Origin: Metellina segmentata
Taxonomy: Eukaryota > Arthropoda > Arachnida > Araneae > Tetragnathidae
Length of the DNA: 64,000 nt
Assembly: GCA_947359465.1 (NCBI GenBank)
Contig: OX375878.1
Location: 81,571,627-81,635,626, forward strand
Direction: 5' to 3'
The stretch's first letter is position 1; each line of letters opens with the position of its first letter. The notes beneath the pieces are model-generated. The model did not search any database, was not told where the DNA came from, and saw only the letters and a program-made list of their open reading frames with translations. Both the position numbers and the translations under genes were made by a program. Of this stretch, positions 24,337-35,439 are shown in pieces.

Positions 24337-25201
24337 CAGGGATTGCAATTCGATCCGTCGAATGTTGCAATCCGTCGGATCCGGCATCGTTTGACTACCT
24401 ACCGGATCCGACAGTATCTATCAAATCCAGTCCGGATCCGATAAACCCGAATTTTTAAAAAATTAAAAAATCGATTATTCAAACCCAACTTTAAAGTCGC
24501 AAAATTGTTTCTTGAGCAATCGATTGTGAGTCAAACGATTTTATATTTGGTGAGAATGTGGAGACAGTGTGGAAAAGTGTTTAACAATGAAATATTTAAT
24601 TAATTCTTTGCAGCCATTTAAATTGGCAGTGGAGGCACTATGCAGAAGACCTTCTTATGCCTTCTTACTGCTGAAAAAGCATTAAAACTCATTTTAGAAA
24701 AGCTGGAAAAACAAGTCTCTGTCTTAAGCGCTGAATTATCTATGGCACTGCGTGTAAGGGTAAAAGAACGTCGCTGTGCGCGATAATAACAGAAATATTG
24801 TTTTATGTAAATAAAATATAGTCAAAACATGAGACAAGCTGGACACTACGTTTTTTATGACAAAAAAGAATCTTACTCGACAGGAAAAGAAAAAAATATT
24901 CAACCAAGTCATCAAAGATGAGCTAAAAGTAGTACTAGTAGTGTTACTATAATTTATTGTTGGTGATTGATTTCCTACCTATGGATAATTAATAAAGTTG
25001 ATTTTCTTAAGCTAAAATAAACGTTTTGTTCGTCAATTTGGAATAATATTCTTTTTACCTACTTTCACAGCCGTTTATGGAAAACTACATACTGGTTAGA
25101 TAGACTTATTAGCAAAGTTCCAATCTGGTCGGATCCTGTCTGGTCCAGCCGGATTAGCGTCAATCCGCCGGATTGAAAATCGTGCCGGATTGCAATCCCT
25201 A
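24337..25201. mobile_element. Degenerate hAT element with 8-bp target duplication
   Basis: The ends are CAGGGATTGCAAT on the left and the complement of TAGGGATTGCAATCC on the right. The 8 bases CTTACAGC flank it at 24329-24336 and 25202-25209. Subterminal regions are rich in GGATCCGG-like palindromes. A broken transposase piece lies inside (24608-24786). The length of 865 bases is far below that of a full hAT element. It shares the GGGAT start with the element at 23103 but not its subterminal repeats, so it belongs to another family. Confidence 0.93.
24608..24786 (+). pseudogene. hAT transposase C-terminal fragment
   Basis: Frame one, 24608-24649, reads LQPFKLAVEALCRR. After a shift, the frame from 24661 reads LLTAEKALKLILEKL and ends SMALRVRVKERRCAR at a stop. 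From family knowledge this matches the segment of BED-finger hAT transposases with A.K.LKFI..KL followed by L...LK.RI.ERR. A frameshift near 24650 and missing flanks show it is inactive. It lies within the element bounded at 24337 and 25201, which supports the hAT assignment of that element. Confidence 0.65.
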
Positions 25202-25237
25202 CTTACAGCCATGTTATGCGTTCTTTACTCTCTGAAG

Positions 25238-25618
25238 GGTTCGTGGTAGCCCAGTTGGTAGAGTTGTGAATTAGCAGTATTAAGGTTGAAATTCGATCCC
25301 AAGTACGTAGTGTACCTGGTGTCTGGTGTATGTTAAATATGTCGTGGTTTCAAATATTCTGACGTTTGTGTGTGACGTGAGTTCTGAGAGTGGGATTCCA
25401 GCTCGGGGATTGACCTCGTCGTCTGTCTGACCGTGGGATTCCAGCTCGGGGATTGACCTCGTCGTCTGACCGTGGGATTCCAGCTCGGGGATTGACCTCG
25501 TCGTCTGACCGCGGTTCAGAATTACGAGGTCTTGCCTTGGATCTTTTCCTTACGGATTGATCCTGGTCTTGTCGCTAATAGCCCGTTGTGTTGCTCCAGG
25601 GTGGCGTAAATTCAGCTG
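25238..25618 (+). repeat. Family-A SINE with internal 39-bp minisatellite
   Basis: The head GTGGTAGCCCAGTTGGTAGAG carries an A box. A B-box-like GTTGAAATTCGATCCC follows at about 25287. The body and the end GTGGCGTAAATTCAGCTG match other family-A copies. A segment of 39 bases is tandemly triplicated inside the body (25390-25510). Confidence 0.85.
25390..25510. repeat. Minisatellite inside the SINE, 39-43 bp unit, three copies
   Basis: GTGGGATTCCAGCTCGGGG starts at 25390, 25433 and 25472. The first interval is 43 bases because of an extra TCTG. Confidence 0.97.
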
Positions 25619-25689
25619 TTCCAATCTTTGCATTATGTGAGTATATATTTTTTTGTTCTATCATAACCCGTCATTGGAAATAAAAATCA

Positions 25690-25895
25690 CAACTCAAAGT
25701 GGCGGTTTCGTTATTCCGGTACAATAGCCACATTGCGCTAAACTACACCAAACAATGTCCTTTCTCAAGTCTCAATGGACATACACACATTGACGCAGGA
25801 AAGAGAAATACATTCAGGAAGGTTCGAAGCTGCTCTCTTACAATTAGCAAATTATTATAGCAGTGAACACGAACCACTGAGCCACAACGATCCCT
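25690..25895 (-). repeat. Family-B SINE, minus strand, diverged
   Basis: CAATGGACATACACAC, a B-box-like GGTTCGAAGC complement and CACTGAGCCACAACG at the head end occur in the family order. The left end is uncertain. Confidence 0.5.
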
Positions 25896-26427
25896 CTAAA
25901 CCTATAGGATAGATCAAAAGAATTTCACTTATTTTCAAAAATTTATCCCGTGCAGAAATGTTGTCACCGAATCTAAATAAACAATCCTTACTTTGAGTGC
26001 ATTTCCTGTTATGCTTTCGAGCATATTGAAAAGGTTTTCCAGAATTCGAGAATCGTTCAATCGAAATTTACTCAGCAGTGTTTGCTTTACTGTCTACAGA
26101 TGCGTTTTATTATTTCACTGGTAGTATTTCTGCTCTGATAATAATTGGGCACATTGTCCGTGTCTGGGAGTTGTTATTGTTATACTCTTCGAAACATAAT
26201 TACTACCGAAGTATCTTCAGACTATTGAGTCAGAGTTGTTTAAACAGCTTCATGTATATATTTATTTCCAGAATCGCCAGGGAAATTTTGGATCTACTTT
26301 TAAAAGTAATTTCAACAATAGGGGAACTTTATCTTAGAACAAATCTAGTTCAATAGAATTGGTAATTATGCATCTATTGCACTTAGTTTAGCATTCAAAA
26401 GAGCAGAAATCTTTATTCATTGGTAAA
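25896..26427. other. Intergenic stretch with a hydrophobic open frame
   Basis: A plus-strand frame of 92 codons (26078-26356) encodes a Leu/Ile/Ser-rich product. It shows no family signature, and AT-rich DNA readily gives such frames. Nothing else is supported. Confidence 0.3.
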
Positions 26428-26572
26428 GGTAATTAATTAACTTCGAACTCGAACAACACGACGGGTTATTGGAGACGTTCCCGGATCAATCCCTAAGGGA
26501 AATATATGAGGACAACATCACGTATTTTTGAACCATGTTCAGTTGATGATGAAAACAACTAAGCCGACACCG
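26428..26572 (-). repeat. Partial family-A SINE, minus strand
   Basis: AACACGACGGGTTATTGG and GGATCAATCCCTAAGGG are the 3'-half landmarks of family A in reverse. The tRNA-like head is absent. Confidence 0.6.
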
Positions 26573-26728
26573 TTACTCTTCTATCCTGGCTTCAGCACTC
26601 CCTCCCCCCTTGTTTTTCTTCTTCGGATTGTAAGGGTTCGACTCATTAAAAAAATTAAATTGCATTATTAAACTTTTTCATTTGAGCAATTTTCTTACAT
26701 TTTCTGAAATAATTCTCTCGTTAGTGAT

Positions 26729-26836
26729 AGTGGTTCGCAATTATGAGGCGCCATCTTCAGATTTTTCCCTTTGAGATTGATATTTGATCGTCGGCAGTAT
26801 TTCGTTATGTTGCTTCAGTAAGATGTTAGTTGAAAT
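26729..26836 (+). repeat. Partial family-A SINE, plus strand
   Basis: GTGGTTCGCAATTATGAGG and TTTCCCTTTGAGATTGAT match the 3' half of family A. With 26428-26572 it makes an inverted pair. Confidence 0.55.
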
Positions 26837-27215
26837 GTCTACCTACATTTATTGAGTTTCCTTGCGGTCCAAACACCGAACGGAAAGATATTAAGATAGC
26901 AACCCAATAAATGCTGGAAATATAATTAGAAAACATTTGAATCATGTGCACATACTTGACTTAGAAATGTAAAAAAAAAATAATAATAATTCCGGAATAA
27001 CTCAATTATAATTCCTGACATATCAGGGAAATTTCAGACAAATTAAACTCGATTTGCGATGTATTAACAAGATTCTCTGAGTGAAACGATCATATAAACA
27101 ATTTTAAAAACAAGAAATTACAATCTTACAAATAAAAAAATAAATTTTAGGTCAATTTGACGCAGAAATTTCATCCACGAACTGTCTTTAAACATCATAC
27201 ACATTACTAGTACAC

Positions 27216-27262
27216 ACAAGGATTCAAGAAATGTATTTGAATTTCATTTCTTGAATCCTTGT
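27216..27262. other. Perfect hairpin, 18-bp stem and 11-base loop
   Basis: ACAAGGATTCAAGAAATG (27216-27233) and its exact complement (27245-27262) enclose TATTTGAATTT. No flanking target duplication or known family was recognised. Confidence 0.9.
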
Positions 27263-27327
27263 ACATGCAATTTATAATGTTGGATTCATAATGCTGTAAT
27301 TATTGGAATTTGGGAAACACACGCTAA

Positions 27328-27772
27328 GGTCCGGTGCACGCATCCGGTTTTTCAACGTGCGGCACTACTGCTTCACCGAAGCCCAACTATGCACAGATAA
27401 CCGTGAAATGACGCACGAACTCATATCGCGCCATTTGCGATAAATAATTCTATCGAAGAAAACGGTTTATATCGCTTACTTGGTGTAAAAAAAGTATATT
27501 TTGAAACACAAAATAGAAGTTACTGGATACAACCATTTATTAATTATTATTTATAATCCGTTTGTTTATAAAAACAAGGTATTTCAGAACAGAAACTCGC
27601 GTGCGGCGCCGTGGTGAACTTCGGTACAAATTGCACGCAAGTTGGACGTGCGTCGACCCAGCCGCGCTGGAAGCATGTGTGCATTGCTCCATTGGAACTA
27701 ATGTATCTCAGACCGCACTTGCGGTAAGGCAGCGGCGCTGCACGTTGAAAAACCGGATGTGTGCACCGGCCC
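27328..27772. mobile_element. Harbinger-like MITE with TAA target duplication
   Basis: Terminal inverted repeats of about 35 bases begin GGTCCGGTGCACGCATCCGG on the left and are matched by the complement at 27738-27772. They continue through TTTTTCAACGTGC. TAA flanks it at 27325-27327 and 27773-27775. A 3-bp TAA/TTA duplication with G/C-rich ends fits PIF/Harbinger MITEs. The interior (445 bases in total) holds an 81-codon frame with no transposase features, so it is non-autonomous. Confidence 0.88.
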
Positions 27773-27840
27773 TAATTATGGATTTTTCCGAACGTCATGT
27801 AACTTAACGTTCACCGGGAATTATGTCTGAAGTTCTGATG

Positions 27841-28070
27841 TTGGTTAGTTGTTTTGGAGTTTTATAACGAAAGGGACATACTTTGCCATGCTGCTCCTGA
27901 CAGAAGACATACAATAGGAAGCAATATACATACACACCGTGAAAGTCTTTCTGACAACAGAAGATATAAATACACCATGGGAGGAATACAACTCACTAGA
28001 ATAGAATCGTAGCCTACAACTCGAAGATTTTTGCCGCATTGTACACATCCACTGAGTCCCGACGCTCACT
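27841..28070 (-). repeat. Family-B SINE, minus strand
   Basis: The 3' end TTGGTTAGTTG..TTTTATAACG, the segment ATACATACACACCGTG and the head-side CACTGAGTCCCGACG follow the family-B order. Confidence 0.6.
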
Positions 28071-28159
28071 CCCTCAAAGTTGCGAGGATCCAAGTTTCAA
28101 CGCAGACAAGAAAGGACCCAAAACACACACGGGCAAACAAGAAAAATGTTAAAGCCCAT

Positions 28160-28685
28160 CGCACATGCTCACCTCTTCAGTTGTGGCTTCGTTCGTTTCA
28201 AAAAGAGTTTCTCTCAACAACTATTACCCTGGTTTTATTTGTACCGTACTCCTCGTGTCTTCTTTTTCTCTGCTAAGAGTTGGCTGTCCCTTTTTACTAA
28301 AAGGGAAGTTCTTTCACTCCGAGGCATGCGTAAAAAATTATCTTTGTAATCCCTTCTTCTTGCGCAGTGCACTAATCCCCCGTCCTGTAGATAAATGTTG
28401 GCCCCCTAGCAGCATTATTGGTTGTCAAGTCCATGTAATCCCAACCGTCTATTTACGTCCGTTTTTGTTGTCGACGTCTTGTTCTTTCTTCTTTTGTCTC
28501 AAGTGCCCTTTCTGTTCCTCCCCATTCAAATCCTCCCCAATAGAAGTAAACTAAATGCCATTGTTGACGTCTGCCTTTCGGATTTTCTTCCTTTTAATAG
28601 CGCTTACCTTTTTTTTTTTCATCTCGATCTATCGAGCAGTGCAGAAAAGAAGGTTTTATCAGTTATTAAAAGTTTCTACACATAA
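28160..28685. other. Pyrimidine-rich tract
   Basis: The plus strand is strikingly rich in C and T (for example TTCTTTCTTCTTTTGTCTC near 28482). Such bias suppresses stops and yields several overlapping open frames (28080-28349, 28165-28554, 28422-28685). None shows a recognisable domain, so I treat them as by-products of composition. Confidence 0.55.
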
Positions 28686-28925
28686 GTACGTCCGTATATG
28701 TATTAGTTTCGACAAACTATAAGAATAAAATTGGCTGAGTCGCTACTTTAACCCTTCAGAATGTGACAAAGGGTTAGAGGAAGAGGACGAAGTATCTTTT
28801 TAAGAATATATGATAGAAATATTAAGTAATGATAGACGTTTTAGGGCATAATTTTTGTAACACTCAAATTACGTCTCCAGAAACAGCTTTAATAGATTTC
28901 ATATAGTATCCCTTGATTGTTAATT

Positions 28926-29207
28926 CACGGCTGTGCTAGCGCAGTTGGAAGAGCAACGGATTATCAACCAAAGGGTTGCCAGTTCATAACTAGGTACAGC
29001 CAAAGATCTTCATGTAGACTGGGGCTGGTGCCCTTTAAATCTGTAGTGGCCACGAATATTCTCAAGTTTGTGAATTTTTAGAGAGTGTAGTGCAAGCTCA
29101 GATGTTATTCAAGTCATCTACGTTGCTTTTGTATCCTTCTTTTTGGGATCAAACCCCGATGGTCAATATCCCATTGTGCTGTTCCAGTGCGACGTTAATG
29201 AGCTACC
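28926..29207 (+). repeat. Family-A SINE, plus strand
   Basis: It has the A-box-like GCTAGCGCAGTTGGAAGAGC, the B-box-like GGGTTGCCAGTTCATAAC and the body GGGGCTGGTGCCCTTTAAAT. It ends in CAGTGCGACGTTAATGAGC. Confidence 0.75.
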
Positions 29208-31290
29208 TAAAGACCTATGCAAATTAAGTATAGTGTAGGTTGAAATCGTGACCATAAATTTCCAATATTTAAGAAGAAAGTTTCATCAGTTTTTAGACGT
29301 TTCTGGACGATGCATACGTTGAAACAACTTCTATTTCGCATGGATTCGCAATGTTTGTTCCTAAATGATTTTCTAAAGTTCTCTTATTTGACAGACGGTA
29401 ATAAGTCTATCCATACTTTCATTCTTTTTATCCAAGTTTTATTACATAACAAACACAACATCACAGATACAACAGCACAAAACACAGAATAGTTTATCAC
29501 GGCCAATCACATCGTTCTCAGAACCAGGTCTAACTACAAGCTTCAACATCAATCGCAAGTCAGAGTGTACGTAGCGCCCTCTAGTCCCATTATTTAAGTT
29601 TCAATATACGTATATGTCTTTTTTTGACAGAGTGAGAAAGTAAATACCTCTTGAATGATACGAGCATTAAAATAGAACTTTTGTTACACTGAAGTTATGT
29701 CTATGATAAAAACTTTTATCGACGTGCACCCAGTTTTCTGGATGCACTATATCTATATGTATCAACCTTCACCCGTATATATCCGTTCTGAAACCTGTAG
29801 TCGTCCTTTCATATCTTTACTAACCAGTTTTGGAATTCTTAAACATATAGTCTTTCCTATAATTCTTTCAGCGAAATGATATGACCATCTAGTTATTATG
29901 TGGGTTATGTGGCAAAAGCAATACTGCGGACACCTAATTGTACCATTTACTCTAACTTTTATCTTTCCTCCTATTTATGTTCCTTAATTTAGTGGCTCTT
30001 AACGACACTTGCCTTAACTTTCCTCTTTTGTAGAAAGTTTTTATTATTGATAAAATTCCTTCATTAATAACGATGTATAGGTAAGCTGGTTAGCAGTTAG
30101 GATGAGATTATGACCGACCCGAATAACCTCCATTGCACGAGTTACATACGATTTTGTATTTAAATTATTTGTAATGTAGTCACGAACAGAGGCAGTATTT
30201 AGAATTTATCTATAGCACTTTCTAAGTTTATAAGTACCTAAAGTTCATGATTGTAATAAATTATAATTTCAAATGATCTAATCCCCAAATTTTTCAATTC
30301 TATTTTTATTTAATTTACTTCAATCGATAGCCCGAACCATAGCCGATAGTCCTTTAAGTTGCTCCAGTGGGACGTTGATTCAACTACCGACCAGCTTTAA
30401 TCAAAATGTTTAGACTTGTACTTGATTCAAAGAACGGGTAATACACTCAAGTGTACTACTCCCAACAGTAATGAAGAATAAACTTACCAATCATTTCTAA
30501 ACTCTCAGTTATGCATTCAGACTAATTGAAGAGATAACATTTTGATCTTTGCCATCCACCTTGAGGTCTGTAAATACTAAACAAAGTTTTAATTGATTCC
30601 CTCTTGACTTCAAATGACATTTAGTTACAAAAATTGAATCTCACTAATTGCTTCTCAAGGGTGTAGTAAGCACACAGCATTGATTCTCTATTTTCTGAAG
30701 GGCATGTGTTTAAAAATACGGCGTTTTCTAATTATAATAAGCTTGTTACCACAAATTGAGGCATTGGATGATTTATGTATTTAAATCTGTCACATGATTC
30801 ATAAATAACTTCTATCACTTCTAAATCTTCGGTGTCGGGTTGTCTGACTTTGATGTGTCCAAAGGAGTCAAGAGCATTGTTAATTTTTAAAATAATATAA
30901 TACGCTTAAAATACAAACTAAATGAATCTACTAATGTAAATTACAATTATTTTCTACCTGAATAACTGTGTGAAAGAGTGAAATATTTAACTTAAGATTT
31001 TGAGAAGTCATTTTGACTTCACCCTTTGCCCTGACCTGGAAGAACTAATCGATAAATATCTAGATTGGTATTGGTATTTTTAATTAATGTCTCACTGGAG
31101 CATTGCAACGGGCTATTGGTGACGGTCATGGATCAACTCCCAAGGGAAAGATCCGATATAAATATCTAGAACTAATAACTGATATGGAAATATTTAGAGA
31201 TAGGTAGCTAAATTAAATTTGTTCGAATATTTCATAAATCTTTCCAACATTCTCATGAACTGTTTAACGCACTATTGGTAGGTGCAAATA
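29208..31290. other. Intergenic stretch with two SINE tails
   Basis: Short frames at 29310-29492 and 29697-29879 (+) are not supported as genes. Family-A 3' fragments lie at 30322-30390 (+, GCTCCAGTGGGACGTTGATT) and 31079-31158 (-, GCAACGGGCTATTGGTGACG). The remainder is AT-rich and looks unique. Confidence 0.5.
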
Positions 31291-31365
31291 CAAGGGAGAA
31301 AAAAAATATCCGCACTTTAATTTTTTAATCCTTTTACACAAATGTATAAGGGTTGAGCAAGTTAG

Positions 31366-31494
31366 TCATTTAACAATATTGTCTCCTTCATTTTCGATGC
31401 ACTTGGGTCAGCGGTCCACAAGCTTGCGTATTCCCTTCTAGATGAATGATTCCGGTTGGTCACTCAACAATTTATACACCGCTTCTCCCACTTC
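31366..31494 (-). pseudogene. Mariner transposase C-terminal fragment
   Basis: Minus strand, one frame: EVGEAVYKLLSDQPESFI, a stop, KGIRKLVDR, a stop where Trp is expected, PKCIENEGDNIVK, and the end. From family knowledge this is the mariner C-terminus, where F..GI.KL..RW.KCIE..GDY is nearly universal. Two in-frame stops make it inactive. The stop codon of the original protein is at 31366-31368, and the inverted repeat of the element follows about 50 bases further left. Confidence 0.75.
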
Positions 31495-31756
31495 TTTATC
31501 CGTCTAACCTGGAGAGAACATGCTGTAGTGTATATGGTAACTCGATGTCGCAACCTTTGAAGCCGATGTCGCAACCTTTGGAGCCTTCTCGGTGTTGATC
31601 CTATTCCGTCGAAAGTGATCTGATCTTTTCTCTTCGGCGTGGCAATCCGTGACGTCATAAGTACGCAGAGCTGGGAGATGTAGACGAACAGAAACTTAAA
31701 TCAGACGCTCATGTGATCTCTTCAAGTGCAGAACTCTAACGGTCATATTCACAAGT

Positions 31757-31772
31757 CTCGAGTTAACTCGAG
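31757..31772. other. 16-bp perfect palindrome in the terminal repeat
   Basis: CTCGAGTTAACTCGAG is self-complementary. Variants recur at 31797-31804 and near 50859-50874. It could be a transposase or host-factor binding site, which is inference. Confidence 0.7.
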
Positions 31773-31989
31773 GATCAGTTGATCCGCGAGTAAGAGTTAA
31801 CTCGAGGATAGCAAGAACGGTATTCTCAAACAGCGTGTTAAGTGACTTTCATCTGCCGCCAGTAATGAACCCTGATGATCTGATTGGTCCACGTGACATG
31901 GCAGTAGATTTTGGCGATATCACTAATTTTTTCGACATTCTAGTTCTGTCGCCAATTAAATAAGCAACCCTTGTAGTAGAGGCGCGTAC

Positions 31990-33595
31990 CGCATTTTTAT
32001 TTTGGCAAAATGGTTTTCATTTTTCTCGCAGAATGTGTTCGTTCGTATTCGATCTATTGATTCAACTTCGCTATCCAGATGGAGAAAAATTGAAAGCAAG
32101 GATTAGATTCAGGTAAGTAACAATGTTTGCATCTGCTTTCTTTACTATTTTCATATATTTCTATTTCCTACTAGTTTTCCAAATGGTACATTCTGTTGAG
32201 TCTGCTTGATCTGGAATACTACCCAGACTTTGAGGTTGGTAACTAAAGATATTAAAATCATTTGCTTCTATTTATATGCATTAATCTTTTGATGATAGTT
32301 CATATTGCTTTTTGAAATGCATAAAGATAAATTCGCTTTAGCCATTTTTCCTACTTCCATCTTAAAACAGAACAACCTTATGATGAACGCTCTCTTCTTG
32401 TCAAATGCTTATTCTATTGCTATTTTGGTCTGGATTGTTGATTAGATTGGTTTATGTGGCAAATCTATGAGCTAACGACCGTAAGGCTTAAGAGATACAT
32501 TTAAGGAATATCTAGGTAAGTGACAGCATTTGTTACATTTTTTCTAGTAATTCATATTGTTATACTAAATGCAAATGGCATGCAGTGCTGTTATTATAAC
32601 TGTTTTATCTGCTCTTGCATATTGTGTTTATCGTTGGTAATGCATATTTTCTACACGCTCAGCTTCAGAACACTACCCCTTTGGCCCTGTTTGTTAATGT
32701 GGATGTACCTGGAAAATATGAACTAAAATTTAGGTAAGTATCTATTTTTGTATCTGCTTTCATTTATAACTATTGATATACTTGAATTTATACCTTGACT
32801 GTTCTTATTTCTTAACTGTCCTAACTAACCTATTTAGGTACAATACTGAAGATTTTTCTCTTTACACACGCATATTAGTATACGATTGCTTTCTTATTGT
32901 ATGGTCAAGACTAACTCACTTAATACAATCTAAATTTTAATCCTCATCCAAAAGTGTATTCTAATATTTACTCAAAAAGCTGGTTGTTCTAATCAATGAA
33001 TAAATTTTCAAAACTTAAGTGTGTGTGTGTGCATGCAAATGGATTCTTTTCAATTATCAGAAGCATTAAGTGACTCCAAATTGTAGATTTATTTGTGGAA
33101 GAGAAAGAATATAAATAAAGATTCTATAGATTAAGAAATAAGCTTGCCAAAAAAGAAGCTACTGCTGGCTTAGAAATAGCTCTGCTTTTGTTTTAAAAGT
33201 TAAAATTCAGCTGTTTAATTGTGTAATCAATTATCGACAATCACATAATGTTTTTGATGAATACAATTTAATCTGCGAGCCAAGAATTGTACAGTACCTA
33301 AGTAATGTAAATACACTAACTATGGTTAATACAAATTATTTTTACTGTCCTATGAAGTTTGTCTTAACAAGGTTTGACTACCTGTATTTATGCTCTTGAA
33401 TATCACATTTATGATTCGTAATCCATGTTTTCTGCACGAGTGTATTTTCAGCATAACATTTCCCTTGAGCCAGTTTTACAATGATGGAGAATTTCTATTT
33501 ATATTGATGCTTGTATTGCAGAAAAACCTCAACATAAATTACCAAGAGTGGGATCACCTTTTATCATAAGTTTTATCCCAACAATCTTCAGGATT
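31990..33595 (+). other. Interior of the large element, intron-like repeats
   Basis: The strong splice-donor-like AGGTAAGT appears at about 32112, 32514 and 32731, each followed by a related segment (ACAATGTTTGCATCTGC, ACAGCATTTGTTAC, ATCTATTTTTGTATCTGC). A related AGGTAGATAACAATATTTG lies at 34179. A short frame MCSFVFDLLIQLRYPDGEK (from 32034) ends at the first donor. I do not recognise it. The repeats point to old internal duplication rather than a confirmed gene. Confidence 0.3.
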
Positions 33596-33598
33596 TTC

Positions 33599-33862
33599 AA
33601 CTAGTTACCACCGTCCCAGTCTAAGCCATTCAGTGTATCGCCACGTAATTTTGAACCATGATCAGATGACAAAGCAACATCTGGAATGATACCCCACTCT
33701 CCAAACTTCCACACCAACCCAACGTATGGACTTTCGACCACGACAGATTTAATGTGCACCAGCCGCCTCTACACCATATGCTTACAAACATCCAGATTCT
33801 AACCAGGAACCTTTCGATCTAGAGGCTAACATACACCTTAACCACTATACCGGTTGGTTGGC
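33599..33862 (-). repeat. Family-A SINE, minus strand
   Basis: In reverse it shows the start GCCAACCAACCGG, the A box TAGTGGTTAAGGTG, a degraded B box (GGTTAGAATCT) and the full body through GGGTATCATTCC. Its 3' end AACTAGTTACCACCGTC is shared with 48772-49008 but not with 56795-57128. Confidence 0.85.
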
Positions 33863-35439
33863 TAAACAATCTTCATAATATAAAAATCTGTGAGAACAAA
33901 ATGTGCATCCACTTTTATTAAAATGCAAAATTTTCTATTTTGATCTTTAAACATGGTTTTGTTTTTTGCACTTAAATCAAATGGTAGATTTTGTTGAGTG
34001 AGCATTTTATTGCATGCTATTCAATAGAATTTACTTTTTGGTTGTTAAACAAAAATTTTAAATAACATGGCTATTTTTTAATTTATGAACTGTTACGTAT
34101 TCTTTGGAGCAAATTTTTTTACCTGCTGAATCTCAACAATAGCAGGTGATAACAGTATAGCTCAGGATATAAACCTAGGTAGATAACAATATTTGTACCC
34201 ATTTACTCGTATTGTATTTATATTGTTTCGATTCTGATTCATAGTACATATTTTATGTTATCGAGAGTCAGATTCAGCTAGGGTTTTTCCTGTTGCTCAA
34301 TAGAATATGCTCTCTCCTCTGGTTGGTAAAAAAGAGATTTTTGGTAATTTGCCTCCATTTACCATTTAAAGTATTATTGATCTTTTATATTGTGTGTAAT
34401 GCGTGTTCTCTTGTGTTTACGTCTGTAAATAGTGGATTTGTTTGTGTTATCTAAAGAAATAACTTTTTGCTGTGAAATAAAAATAAATTTGTGCTTTATA
34501 AATTTTGTTTCTGGATATTGCTCTTTTTATTTTGAATGCTTACTGATTTTATCCATTAAAATGGTGGATTTTGTTATGTTCAGCCACATGATAGAGGTAA
34601 CTTACCTTTAACTTACTAAAATAATCAAATATTCTGTACAAAACATTCATGTATATGAATTTTGCAAGAGGATAGTTAAATGAAAACTGCAGTGTCTATA
34701 ACTATCGAATGCAGGCTCTGGTAATGTATGAAAAAGAAACTTCTATAATGAAATGCTTCATCCAAGATGTATGCATCATTTATTTTATATCTGATTTAAA
34801 ATTTATCTTCAACTTTGAAGAAATTTCACCAATGTTGCTGTTAAGCCTATTGGCTCTACCCACTTTATATAAAAACATTTAACAATAAAAATAATGTAGA
34901 AGTTCTTTGTATTTCAGCAGAACAAATAATATATAATAGCTTTGGAAAGGCATACATAAACAGGAAACTTTCTAAATAGCCTCATGACTATCAAAATAAA
35001 CAAGAGGGCTTCTATGATCAACTAAATATTGACACTAAATTTTTTACATTGCAAAACATTTTGAAGAAATAAAATAAATTTGTGTTATATTTTCCATCTT
35101 AACAAGATTTGTAATTAATGAGGCTGCTTTTGCACACTACTCTACTGCCCCTGATCCTAGTTTGTTAATTGTAACACCTAAATTATCATTAACTTAAAAT
35201 TTCAAGTTGTGTAACTGTAAGGACTTTGTCATGCATTTTTTGTAACTTGTTTAAATATTGTATTCGATATAAAATACTTTTTTAAATATTTGGGTAAATT
35301 TAAAAAGTAGAAACCTAATGATGAAAACTTTAGAGTTTGAAAGATAACAAAACAATTTTGAAATTTGGACTTTTTTTTAATTTTATGCAAAATTGTCCAC
35401 ATTTATAATCTATTATATACAATTAAATCTAACTTATTA
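33863..35439. other. AT-rich interior of the large element
   Basis: ATGGTAGATTTTGTTGAG (33980) and ATGGTGGATTTTGTTATG (34562) resemble ATGGTACATTCTGTTGAG at 32183, so parts are old duplicates. No coding or RNA feature is seen. Confidence 0.4.

Noticed and set aside
25238..25310. A genuine tRNA gene
   Set aside because: A and B boxes are present, but the sequence does not fold as a complete cloverleaf in my reading and continues into the SINE body shared with other copies. The same holds for the other tRNA-like heads.
28080..28685. Three overlapping frames of 87-129 codons
   Set aside because: The plus strand is pyrimidine-rich, which removes stop codons. No domain or codon pattern supports a gene.
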